A stretch of 64,000 nucleotides of DNA from Bacteroidota bacterium (GTDB lineage: Bacteria; Bacteroidota; Bacteroidia; NS11-12g; UBA9320): positions 1-64,000 of the forward strand of contig WGNA01000016.1 of the NCBI GenBank assembly GCA_016124755.1, in the 5' to 3' direction. Positions 1-7,935 of this stretch are shown here, piece after piece. The number at the start of each line of letters is the position of its first letter. The first letter of the stretch is position 1. Under the pieces are notes generated by a model. The model worked only from the letters and a program-made list of their open reading frames with translations. It had not been told where the DNA came from and ran no database searches. The position numbers and the translations under genes were made by a program.

Positions 1-432
1 AATTCTGAGTGCAGCGAAGAATCCCCGGTCTCAAAGGCGAATTCCGTCATGTTGAGCAAAGCGAAACAACAGGTAATTGTAACGGTAGCGGTAACAGTAA
101 CGGGAACTTTGAAAAGAGCGAGAGAGCGAAGAGCAATCGGGTAATTTCAATTCTGAGCGCAGCGAAGAATCTCCTGTCTCAAAGGCGAATTCCGTCATGT
201 TGAGCAGAGCGAAACAACGCGGGAACGGGAACGGTAGCAGAAACGGTAACAGTAACGGGAACTTTGAAAAGAGCGAGAGAGCGAAGAGCAATCGGGTAAT
301 TTCAATTCTGAGTGCAGCGAAGAATCTCCTGTCTCAAAGGCGAATTCCGTCATGTTGAGCAGAACAAAACAACGCGGGAACGGGAACGGTAGCAGAAACG
401 GGAACGGTAACCGTAACGGGAACGGTAACCGT
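1..432. repeat. Three tandem ~150-bp direct repeats with hexamer tracts
   Basis: Units begin at 1, 149 and 304, each opening with AATTCTGAG and then GCAGCGAAGAATC. Each contains the word GTCATGTTGAGCA and then a variable run of GGTAAC/GGGAAC hexamers. Units 1 and 2 end in a shared purine-rich stretch with GAGCGAGAGAGCGAAGAGC. The hexamer run differs in length between units, as expected for slippage. Open frames here are products of the repeat and are not credible genes. Relatives of the AATTCTGAG word occur at 12513, 12998 and 13237, and reversed near 12954-12976 and 23153-23182. Confidence 0.9.
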
Positions 433-550
433 AGCGAGTTCGGGAATGGGGCTTTGAGTTATTTATTCCGGGGGGAAGAAAATAACCTGAGATTTAGAAT
501 AGCCGAAAAATAAAATTGGCACTAATACCGTAATTCCGGAACTTTCGTAA

Positions 551-1084
551 TTGAATTTTACCGGATTGAAAAATAGGCTGCTGATTGTAATTGCATTTAG
601 CACCGTTTCGGGAATTGCTGAAGCGAAAAGCATATTGTCGGTTTACAGGCCGATTGCCGGTTATGGATATTATGAAGGATTTTTTGTCGGGGTGCAATCA
701 AATCTCACGAAACACAGCCTGCTTTATTTTAGCACCGGATTAAACACTGATCCGAAGTTTCGTTCCAAATCGATCGCCATTACATTGGGAATGGAAATGA
801 GCATACGCAGAAAAGAAAAAATCTTATCAATACGTAAACATCCGATCGCACTCAGGCTAAATACAATAACCTGGAGCCGACGTGACGTAAATTATCAGTG
901 GTACGTTCAAACAATTAGTCCGCAATTGGTGATGAAATTATCGGAAAACGGCTCATTGAAAAAAGTGAAAGTCTTTGCCGGCGCTGCGTATAATTCGGTT
1001 TTATGGTATAAAAGAAAAGGATTTACAAATGTGGGTTGGCCAAAAGAATGGCAACCGGATTTCGGATTTGTTTTTACGTTTTAG
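551..1084 (+). CDS. Secreted protein of unknown function (possible outer-membrane beta protein)
   Basis: A 177-residue product not recognised as any family. It has an N-terminal hydrophobic segment (about residues 8-24) ending in an AEA-type cleavage site, then alternating aromatic and polar stretches (GYGYYEGFFVGVQ, HSLLYFSTGL) and a final phenylalanine (FVFTF). That pattern is common in small outer-membrane barrel proteins. The only start that keeps the signal peptide intact is the TTG at 551. The broken phosphodiesterase gene starts 6 bp downstream, so the two probably form one transcript. Export is well supported; the barrel is inference. Confidence 0.7.
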   Translation: MNFTGLKNRLLIVIAFSTVSGIAEAKSILSVYRPIAGYGYYEGFFVGVQSNLTKHSLLYFSTGLNTDPKFRSKSIAITLGMEMSIRRKEKILSIRKHPIALRLNTITWSRRDVNYQWYVQTISPQLVMKLSENGSLKKVKVFAGAAYNSVLWYKRKGFTNVGWPKEWQPDFGFVFTF

Positions 1085-1090
1085 TGAGCA

Positions 1091-1930
1091 GTGAATAAAA
1101 AATTACGACTCCTTATTTTTTCGATAAGTGCGTTCGTTTTCGGATGCGATAAAATTAATTATTACCCGGACAAACCTATTGAAATGCCGGAGACTAAAAT
1201 TCTGGCTCATCGGGGTGCGGGATTCCGAAATCCGGACTTTCCGGAAAATACAATTCTGGCCATCCGGCATTCGTCAACCATCACAGACGGATATGAAGTC
1301 GACATTCAGATTAGCAAGGATCAAACGATCTGGCTTTCGCATAATGTAAAAATTGATTGCAACTGAACAGAAATCTGTTTTCCGGAAACCCGGGATCAGG
1401 ATATTCGGGAAATGGCAATTTGTCGTGGAAGTGATGAACATCTTTCAACTTTAGAAGAGATATTTTCATTTATGGCTTCCAATTCTGATTCGTCTGTTAT
1501 TAATCTTGATGTAAAAGCCTGGACTCCCTGCGCAGCAACCATTTCTGATATTATTGGAATGCTGAATCTCATAGCCGACCACATTATTGAATTAACCGAA
1601 AAATTTAATCTTCAGAGTCGGGTGATGGTTGAATCGGAAACCGCCACTTTTTTGAATCGCATTCAGGCTAAATCCAATGGAATCGAATGTTATCTCGCGT
1701 CTTTCGGTGATTTTGATCGCGCACTGCAACGTTGTCTGGAAGCCGGATACACTGGAATTAGTTACGATTATTCCGGTGGTAATAAACTCACAACCGATCA
1801 CATGAAGCTGCTGCGAAAAAAAGGATTAAAAATTCAATTCTGGACTGTTAACGATACCAACCTTATAAAAGAAGCTTTGCTGTTGCACCCGGATTTTATT
1901 CAAAGCGATAATCTGGATTTTTTCGAATGA
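1091..1930 (+). pseudogene. Glycerophosphodiester phosphodiesterase lipoprotein, interrupted by in-frame TGA
   Basis: Two open segments in the same reading frame make up one GDPD-family protein of 279 codons. The first (GTG start, 91 residues) has a lipoprotein signal ending FVFGC, then the family's AHRGAGF, PENT, YEVDIQ and LSHN motifs, including both catalytic histidines and the metal-binding E and D. A TGA stop follows at 1364-1366. The same frame continues without interruption as a normal GDPD C-terminal half (ISYDY, QFWTVND, DFIQSDNL). Readthrough would give a full-length enzyme; otherwise the gene is dead. The next in-frame ATG is at 1412, but that fragment lacks the catalytic residues. 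GDPDs hydrolyse deacylated phospholipids to glycerol-3-phosphate. Confidence 0.8.
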
Positions 1931-2155
1931 GGTTTTAATGCATCTCTGTTTGGATACACCTACACTCTAAATTGGTAATAAATCTGGTCAAGCGCCTTTT
2001 CTCATTTGTTGAAAATCCAGTGAAAAAGTGATCCACAAGTTTGTGTAATGAAGCGGAGAAACATTGCGAAATAAAGAATCGGATAAATGAAATTAACGGT
2101 TTAACCCATTATCTTTAAATGTTCGTTTTTCGATTTTGGTTTTTCGCTTTTCAAA

Positions 2156-4039
2156 TCATTCGTTTTCCGGAAGCACACCAACCACAAAATACATATCAAT
2201 CAGGCCCTTGCCTTTCACTTCAAGTTTCCCGCGGTTTTCGCAAACAAAACGGTTCTTAACGATTTGATACGTTGATGCCGAAATATTGATTTTGCCCGCT
2301 TCACTGCTACTTTCCATGCGACTCGCCGTATTTACCGTATCACCCCAGATGTCGTATTGGAATTTTTTCAATCCTACAATTCCGGCGACAACCGGACCGG
2401 TGTGAATTCCAATTCGTATTTCCGGAATCATTTTTCCCTGTTGAGCACCTTCCTCTCTTTTTAGTTTAATAAAATCCCGTAAATCGAGGGCAGCTTTAAC
2501 CACATCATAAGCATGTGTTTTATTTTTGGTTGGTAATCCACCAGCAGCCATGTATGCGTCTCCGATCGTTTTGATCTTTTCTATTTTGTATTCGTCTATT
2601 ATTCGGTCGAAGGCTGTAAAAAATTCATTGATAATATTCACCAATTCAGCCGGAGAAAGCGTTTCGCTCCATTGAGTAAAATTCTTAAAATCGGTAAAGA
2701 GTACGGTAACCTCATCAAACAATTTCGCATCGGAATTCCCATTTTTTTTAAGCTCATCGGCTACTTCTTCAGGAAGAATATTCAGTAACAATTCATCACT
2801 TCTCTTTTTACCCTTTTTAATTCGATTGCGTTGTAAAACCACTACCAACAAAAACAACATCAAAACACAAGCACCCGATAAGGAAACATTCCGGATCAGT
2901 CGTTGTCGTTGCAGTTCCTTCTCAGCCAGGAGATCCTTTTCATGTTGTTCTGCCTGGGCTATTGCCTCCTTTTTATCAAACTCATATTGAATGCGGGTTT
3001 CAAGTTGTGCTTTGCTGTTTTCTTCATTATAGATCGAATCGCGGTATTTAATATATAATTTATAGTGTTGAAAGGCATCTGCAAATCGACCCACCTTTTC
3101 ATACAGTCTGCTATACGTTTCTTCAATTTCCTTCAGATAATCCAATGCTTCCGCTTCGATTGCCAATTCGTTGGCTTTGTTAAGAAAAGCCTGTGCCTTG
3201 TCGTATTTTCCCTGTTCAATATAGAGTTGACCCAATGCCAGATCAGAAATTAATAATGCATATTTCTCACCTATCGAATCGGATAATGCGGCGGATTGAA
3301 GATAAAATATTTCTGCAGAATCCAACTGGTTTGTGTTTTGATAAATATTGCCGATTAACTGCAAATTGAGACATTGCCATTCGAAATTTTTGATTAACCG
3401 ATTCAGATGATATGCCCGTTTAACATAATTCATGGCAGAATCGTACAACTGTAGCGTACAGTATTGACCGGAGAGATTATGCAATACTCCGGAAATGCCC
3501 ATGGTATCATCCGAATGCTCGATCAGCGCCAAATCTTTGTGATAATATTCCAGTGCTTTTTTGCTATCGTGGGTGTTGTCGTAAACAATACCTATGTTAG
3601 AATAAATATCCGACATCAGTTTTTCGTTGTGAATAGCCTCTGCCAACCGAAGTGCTTTGAACAAACATTTTAATGCCGGAGTATAATTGCCCCGATAATC
3701 ATTTAAAACTCCCTGATTGCTGTGTGCCCTGCAAAGATTGAATGTATCTTTATGGATTAGACTTTCCTTAATATGTCTGTCAATAAGACTTGAGGCATCT
3801 TCATACGCTCCGGAATTAAGTGCCAGGTAGCACAGGTTTTTGAGAATTCTGAACTTTTCTTCCGGTTCATTCTTAATCGTGTTAAAGGCATCATCCAGCA
3901 ACTTTTCCTTTTGGGAAGCATTCTTTTCTTCGATATAGTTTTGATACAGTTCGCGGCTGTTAACACCGGTTTTGGACCAAAGATTTGCTGTTCCGATCAC
4001 ACAGATGGCAGCTAATAACCAAAAATACCGGGCAGACAT
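2156..4039 (-). CDS. TPR-domain class III adenylate cyclase, paralogue 1
   Basis: A 627-residue protein: signal anchor (about 1-22), tetratricopeptide-like helical repeats (about 60-340), a coiled-coil stretch (345-380), one membrane helix (385-403) and a cytoplasmic class III cyclase domain (420-610). Metal-binding aspartates are D450 (FTDF) and D494 (GDAY). The adenine-specifying pair K490 and D563 (YDIWGD) and transition-state residues N570 and R574 are all present, so ATP to cAMP is predicted. The TPR part should face the periplasm. It has its own promoter at 4060-4067. A close paralogue with the same architecture lies at 7936-9900. Substrate specificity follows from established class III cyclase biochemistry; the TPR ligand is unknown. 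Confidence 0.93.
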   Translation of the reverse strand: MSARYFWLLAAICVIGTANLWSKTGVNSRELYQNYIEEKNASQKEKLLDDAFNTIKNEPEEKFRILKNLCYLALNSGAYEDASSLIDRHIKESLIHKDTFNLCRAHSNQGVLNDYRGNYTPALKCLFKALRLAEAIHNEKLMSDIYSNIGIVYDNTHDSKKALEYYHKDLALIEHSDDTMGISGVLHNLSGQYCTLQLYDSAMNYVKRAYHLNRLIKNFEWQCLNLQLIGNIYQNTNQLDSAEIFYLQSAALSDSIGEKYALLISDLALGQLYIEQGKYDKAQAFLNKANELAIEAEALDYLKEIEETYSRLYEKVGRFADAFQHYKLYIKYRDSIYNEENSKAQLETRIQYEFDKKEAIAQAEQHEKDLLAEKELQRQRLIRNVSLSGACVLMLFLLVVVLQRNRIKKGKKRSDELLLNILPEEVADELKKNGNSDAKLFDEVTVLFTDFKNFTQWSETLSPAELVNIINEFFTAFDRIIDEYKIEKIKTIGDAYMAAGGLPTKNKTHAYDVVKAALDLRDFIKLKREEGAQQGKMIPEIRIGIHTGPVVAGIVGLKKFQYDIWGDTVNTASRMESSSEAGKINISASTYQIVKNRFVCENRGKLEVKGKGLIDMYFVVGVLPENE

Positions 4040-4059
4040 ATTTCAGGATTTTTATCAAT

Positions 4060-4067
4060 CAAATATA
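4060..4067 (-). promoter_or_regulatory. Bacteroidota -7 element upstream of cyclase 1
   Basis: On the minus strand this reads TATATTTG, a perfect match to TAnnTTTG. It lies 20 bp upstream of the cyclase ATG, which supports that start. Confidence 0.75.
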
Positions 4068-4155
4068 ACAGAAACAGATAACCGTCTTTCAGATTCCTGA
4101 ATTTTGACCACCGATGATTAATTACGGATAGAATTATTCACGATTCACACAAAGA

Positions 4156-4470
4156 TCAATGGCTAATCCGATTATATATTTCTATCTGTATTAGCGGCAA
4201 ATCAGAAGAAACCGATTTTAAATGTTCAAAATATTCTGATATTTTCTCATAAAATGTGTACGAATCATACTCACTGCAAAATAATCGTAAGTACCGATGA
4301 GCAATTAATATTCTGTTGTAATCGTCGAGTTTTTTATCGGCTATTGTCTCAAGCATTTCCTGTTCAAACACATTTTTACTTTTAGAATAATAAAGAAAGG
4401 TTTTGTAATTCTGATAAAGGAGTACATATCGGTTGTAATTGAAAATTTCTCTTAGCCAAATGCCGAACAA
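4156..4470 (-). CDS. Unknown protein with unclear start, possibly truncated or frameshifted
   Basis: The product from the TTG at 4470 is a 104-residue polar, aromatic-rich protein with no recognised domain. The same frame stays open and looks coding up to codon 4609-4611, just after a TGA at 4612-4614, but there is no ATG or GTG in that extension. The 3' end of the upstream membrane-protein gene overlaps this extension in another frame. This may be the C-terminal remnant of a larger gene, or a frameshift may have separated it from the upstream gene. The gene has no recognisable promoter of its own and would depend on the 6.8-4.6 kb transcript. Confidence 0.5.
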   Translation of the reverse strand: MFGIWLREIFNYNRYVLLYQNYKTFLYYSKSKNVFEQEMLETIADKKLDDYNRILIAHRYLRLFCSEYDSYTFYEKISEYFEHLKSVSSDLPLIQIEIYNRISH

Positions 4471-4594
4471 CAGTGTTTTTACATCAATATGCCTAGAATC
4501 TGTTTCCGGATTAAAACCGTTAAAATGATAAGCGGAATCTAAAGAAATTAAATTAGGTGATTGAAAGGGTAACGCAGGAAAGAGAAATAATTGT

Positions 4595-5155
4595 TTATAC
4601 GGATGCCTCTCTCATTCGGGATTTCATTTCAGCTTTGTAGAATTTTACTGCGAATGCATACATAATTAATGCGCTGAATGTATAAAGTAGCACCGGAATA
4701 TCATACGCGTGATAGATGTTTCGGTAAACGGGATTAACAATCAAAAAAGTGGTCGAAGTACCTACGAGCAAACTGAACACAACTAATCCCTGAGGCACGA
4801 TGCCTCCTGTTGAGTACAGCAGCGATTCTTTGTTTTTAGGAAATGTATAAAACAACTTTTTTAATTCACCGGATTTCCCAAAATGAAAAAGAGAAATAAA
4901 ATCTTGTAAAGAGGTGGTTTCACCAAAATCCGGAACTTCTATTTGTTTGAAGGAATAGTAATACAAACAATAAATCAACAATACCAGTACTACTGCCTGC
5001 ACGATCAATGTGCCTGTCCAACCCAGGTGGAATGCCGAAACCAAAGGATTCGTTTCTCCTTTCAGATCCGGGATGAACAAATACGTGGTGTAAATGTCGA
5101 ACACCCTGCTTGCAATTAACACTAAGGTTGTAGTCAGAAATTTTTTCAGTTGCAT
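4595..5155 (-). CDS. Multi-pass membrane protein of unknown function
   Basis: A 186-residue product from the ATG at 5155. The TTG at 5173 adds six residues, but a near-consensus -7 element (TAACCTTG, 5160-5167) overlaps that extension, so the ATG is preferred. Hydrophobic segments lie at about 5-27, 40-63, 118-139 and 150-172, with a polar cytoplasmic or periplasmic loop between the second and third. No family is recognised. It sits in a minus-strand series of unknown envelope proteins. Confidence 0.7.
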   Translation of the reverse strand: MQLKKFLTTTLVLIASRVFDIYTTYLFIPDLKGETNPLVSAFHLGWTGTLIVQAVVLVLLIYCLYYYSFKQIEVPDFGETTSLQDFISLFHFGKSGELKKLFYTFPKNKESLLYSTGGIVPQGLVVFSLLVGTSTTFLIVNPVYRNIYHAYDIPVLLYTFSALIMYAFAVKFYKAEMKSRMREASV

Positions 5156-5258
5156 TTCAACAAGGTTAATCAAACCTCACAATGCATTTGAAGGTCTAGA
5201 AATGGAAATGGATTAAAGAATATGGATTTCTGTTAAAGCGCATTCAACCTACAGGGTA

Positions 5259-6008
5259 TTATACTCCAAAATTAACCAGCTTGTTTACAAACCACTCTCC
5301 GTTTTCTCTTTTAAAATAATACTCCAAATGATAACCCGTTCCTTCACCCTGTACATAAAGTACCATTTGATTTTCTATCGGATTAACTTCATGAATATAA
5401 ATTCGTCGGAAAATGTATTCATTATTTTTTAATTCATTCAACGTGAGTAAGTGTTCTTGTATGTCCTCTCCCAGATCTTCTTGACTGCAGTACATTGCTC
5501 CATCTGCAATCCGTCCCTCAATAAAGGAAGAATCGGAGGAGAACTTTTTCAGAAAATCAAAAATCGATTCTGAATTAGTTGACCGGAACTCCGGGATTTC
5601 AATTTTAGTGAGAAACCACTCTGAAGATTCTTTAGCAAAATAGAATGTCTTGCGAATATTTTCGGGAATCAGATACACCGAAACCAGAAATTCGTCTTGC
5701 TGATTCTGTATATAGAATTGTTTTCTGTTGTCGATGGAATCACCGGCAAACAAAATCGGGCTGAATTCACAACCAAAACAATAATCCACATATTCCCAAT
5801 CTGTCTGGTTCGTGTATGTTGTGTCTTTGCCCTGAATTACCGGCAATGGAAATAGAACAGCGTTGATTTGGGTTGAGGGAGATTGCGAAAACCCGAAAAT
5901 GAATTGCTCAATTTCCGGATTAACATCGGTTCTTGTGCGACAGCTACTATTGAAAATAGAATAGCAGATAAAGGTGAATAAGATCAAATGAGAATTTGAA
6001 TGGCTCAT
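5259..6008 (-). CDS. Secreted or lipid-anchored protein, DUF4348-like
   Basis: A 249-residue protein with a signal sequence ending NSSC, an acceptable Bacteroidota lipobox. Two halves share a pattern typical of the Bacteroidota DUF4348 fold: IEQFIFGFSQ with LFPLP in the first half, and IFDFLKKFSSDSSF with a closing GEWFVNKL in the second. This suggests a duplicated NTF2-like unit. The family has no established function. The start is 4 bp after the stop of the gene at 6013-6810, so both are likely translated from one mRNA. The family assignment is from pattern similarity only. Confidence 0.72.
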   Translation of the reverse strand: MSHSNSHLILFTFICYSIFNSSCRTRTDVNPEIEQFIFGFSQSPSTQINAVLFPLPVIQGKDTTYTNQTDWEYVDYCFGCEFSPILFAGDSIDNRKQFYIQNQQDEFLVSVYLIPENIRKTFYFAKESSEWFLTKIEIPEFRSTNSESIFDFLKKFSSDSSFIEGRIADGAMYCSQEDLGEDIQEHLLTLNELKNNEYIFRRIYIHEVNPIENQMVLYVQGEGTGYHLEYYFKRENGEWFVNKLVNFGV

Positions 6009-6012
6009 ACGT

Positions 6013-6810
6013 TCATAAAATCACAACGTTCTTTCTTTTTCCAAAATTCCACGAATGGTTATTCAGCATATAATAAATATCAAATCCACCATACAGAGGA
6101 AGTTTTCGATAACTATAAGTCGAGTTGTTTGTATGAAGTACACATGAAATCTGAAACATAAATTTAATGCTCTTGTAACCTATTCTGGTTGTGTAACAAG
6201 GTTCAAGAAGAATATCCGATTTTGAATCTTTATACACCAGTAATGTTGATCGAAGAACGAACCCTAAATCTGCAACCTCTCCATTTCTGCCCCAGGCTTG
6301 CTGAATATAATACCTATCATACGAAAATGTATTTGTAGTGAGTACTGTGCTTCTGGATTGAAAGTATTCCTTTCTCGAGTTCACGATTTGATGAGAATGG
6401 CCAAATCCTGCATAAATTTCATAAACTCTCTTTTTACTCCCTTTGGGTGACGACTGAAAATAACCAATTGAGGCATCCAGATCCTTTTGGGTAGTGGTTC
6501 TTTTTATGTACCAAATCGGCAAACCAAATTGATCCCACTTTTGACTAACCTGAGAATGTGCGCCCTTCAAATTCCAATAAACGGTCGTAGAAAAGGCAAA
6601 ATGATTTGAAAATGCAACCGCTCCGTGGGCACCGGAAATATCATTCTTCCAGGTTTTGCGCATCAATGGAGTTATCGCTGTTTCTGCATCGCCTTTATTT
6701 TCAAAAAATGTTGAACGCAATGGTGTTGGAACATACACGATTTGACCGTAGCTGTAACTTCCGGTCATACAAAGAACATTTAACAGAACTGAAATCCATT
6801 TGAGTTTCAT
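6013..6810 (-). CDS. Secreted protein, possible outer-membrane barrel, unknown function
   Basis: The 265-residue product starts at the ATG at 6810 (an in-frame TTG at 6837 is less likely), with signal peptide MKLKWISVLLN to about SYGQ. The mature part has short alternating hydrophobic strands rich in Y, W and F (HFAFSTTVYWNL, YEIYAGFGH, GFDIYYML), consistent with a small beta-barrel. No family is recognised. It is the first gene of a minus-strand set (6810 to 4156). A leader with two competing hairpins lies upstream (6909-6988). Confidence 0.72.
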   Translation of the reverse strand: MKLKWISVLLNVLCMTGSYSYGQIVYVPTPLRSTFFENKGDAETAITPLMRKTWKNDISGAHGAVAFSNHFAFSTTVYWNLKGAHSQVSQKWDQFGLPIWYIKRTTTQKDLDASIGYFQSSPKGSKKRVYEIYAGFGHSHQIVNSRKEYFQSRSTVLTTNTFSYDRYYIQQAWGRNGEVADLGFVLRSTLLVYKDSKSDILLEPCYTTRIGYKSIKFMFQISCVLHTNNSTYSYRKLPLYGGFDIYYMLNNHSWNFGKRKNVVIL

Positions 6811-6908
6811 ATCATATTTCAGGCTCTGCATATTCAATATTAATAAAAGAAAAGTCCGGAACCCGAAAGCTACATGTTTTTGCGAAAAATTTGCATTTCA
6901 AAATGGCA

Positions 6909-6988
6909 TATACCCTTCACGGATTGTTTCCAGGCACGCAGGAGTTCGCAAGGGTATAATTACTAAAAGATATTTCGTAATTACCCTT
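6909..6988. promoter_or_regulatory. Two mutually exclusive hairpins between mscS and the 6.8-kb gene
   Basis: TATACCCTT (6909-6917) is a perfect complement of AAGGGTATA (6950-6958). The same central segment, AAGGGTATAATTAC (6950-6963), also pairs with GTAATTACCCTT (6977-6988), giving 12 pairs with a 2-nt bulge. Only one stem can form at a time. On the minus strand this sits in the leader of the gene starting at 6810 and just after mscS. An attenuator or a REP-like element are both possible. Confidence 0.55.
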
Positions 6989-7005
6989 GAACGAATTCTA
7001 TAATT

Positions 7006-7920
7006 TTATTTCCCAGTGGTTCTCTCATCTTTAATCGTAATTGCAGGAAAGCCCACAATTTCAAATGTCGCCGTGGCCAGCAAAACCTTTCCTTGCGTTT
7101 GTTGAATTCGTTTTACAATTGCCTCCTGAAGCAAATTTTTAGTGTACCTTCTCTTTTTATAATCCACAATATATCGCAGATTAAATTGCATCCAATTGTC
7201 CGTCATGGTAATGGCTAATCCAGGCTCTACCTGTGCATCTTCGATGTAATATTTCTCGACGACATGTTTCCAATCTGAGACCGATTCCTTGATGTATTCC
7301 GTTAAATATTCCTGCGCGACCGACATTACAATTTCGCGGGTGAGATCGACATCCGAACCATATTTCACCGGTACATTAAACTCATCCCACACAAATGGAA
7401 AATCCTGAGAATAATTATAAACCGGACCTTTAAATACAAATGCGTTGCTCAGTTTTACAATACGGCCACTGTAATTATCACTCGAAACCCATTCTCCGAT
7501 TTCCATCATGGTAGTGTACACGCTGTCGATATCGATAACATCACCTTTAATTCCGTTTATTTCTATACGATCTCCGGGCTTGTAAACCCTCGCCAGAAAT
7601 ATATAAAAAGAACCGGCTACACTTAATATTATTTCCTGTAACGTAATGGTGATACCGGCAGTTAGAAAACCAATGGTTAAGCCTAAATCTTTAATATTCC
7701 CTGTAAAATAAGTCACCGCAATAAAGATTACTAAAATGTATCCAACGGTTTGAACTCCTTTTTGAGATTTATACCGAATAGAATTATCCGGAAGCCGTTT
7801 CTTCAGAATTAGTTTTATCCATGTAATAACCAACAGAATTAATACAATCCATGTGAAGGCTTTTATGATAACCGACAAAGAGGGATGTTCTGTAAACCAA
7901 ACCTTAACTACTTCTATCAT
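7006..7920 (-). CDS. MscS-family mechanosensitive ion channel
   Basis: A 304-residue inner-membrane channel that releases solutes when membrane tension rises. Hydrophobic helices lie at about 15-37, 57-77 and 80-105. The third, GLTIGFLTAGITITLQEII, is the pore-lining helix. It is followed by the MscS beta domain (YKPGDRIEINGIKGDVIDI) and the mixed C-terminal domain. The start ATG is 15 bp downstream of the stop of the second adenylate cyclase, on the same strand and without a visible promoter between them, so co-transcription is likely. The beta-domain loop EWVSSDNYSGRIVKLSNAFV matches the family. Confidence 0.92.
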   Translation of the reverse strand: MIEVVKVWFTEHPSLSVIIKAFTWIVLILLVITWIKLILKKRLPDNSIRYKSQKGVQTVGYILVIFIAVTYFTGNIKDLGLTIGFLTAGITITLQEIILSVAGSFYIFLARVYKPGDRIEINGIKGDVIDIDSVYTTMMEIGEWVSSDNYSGRIVKLSNAFVFKGPVYNYSQDFPFVWDEFNVPVKYGSDVDLTREIVMSVAQEYLTEYIKESVSDWKHVVEKYYIEDAQVEPGLAITMTDNWMQFNLRYIVDYKKRRYTKNLLQEAIVKRIQQTQGKVLLATATFEIVGFPAITIKDERTTGK

Positions 7921-7935
7921 GGTGCAACGAATACT

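Noticed and set aside
31-291. Minus-strand frame of 86 codons in the first repeat block
   Set aside because: Composed of hexamer and leucine/phenylalanine repeats created by GGTAAC runs; no start context.
1364-1366. Selenocysteine at the in-frame TGA of the GDPD gene
   Set aside because: GDPD enzymes use no selenocysteine, the residue is outside the catalytic motifs, and no SECIS-like hairpin is evident after the TGA. TGA is an ordinary stop in neighbouring genes.
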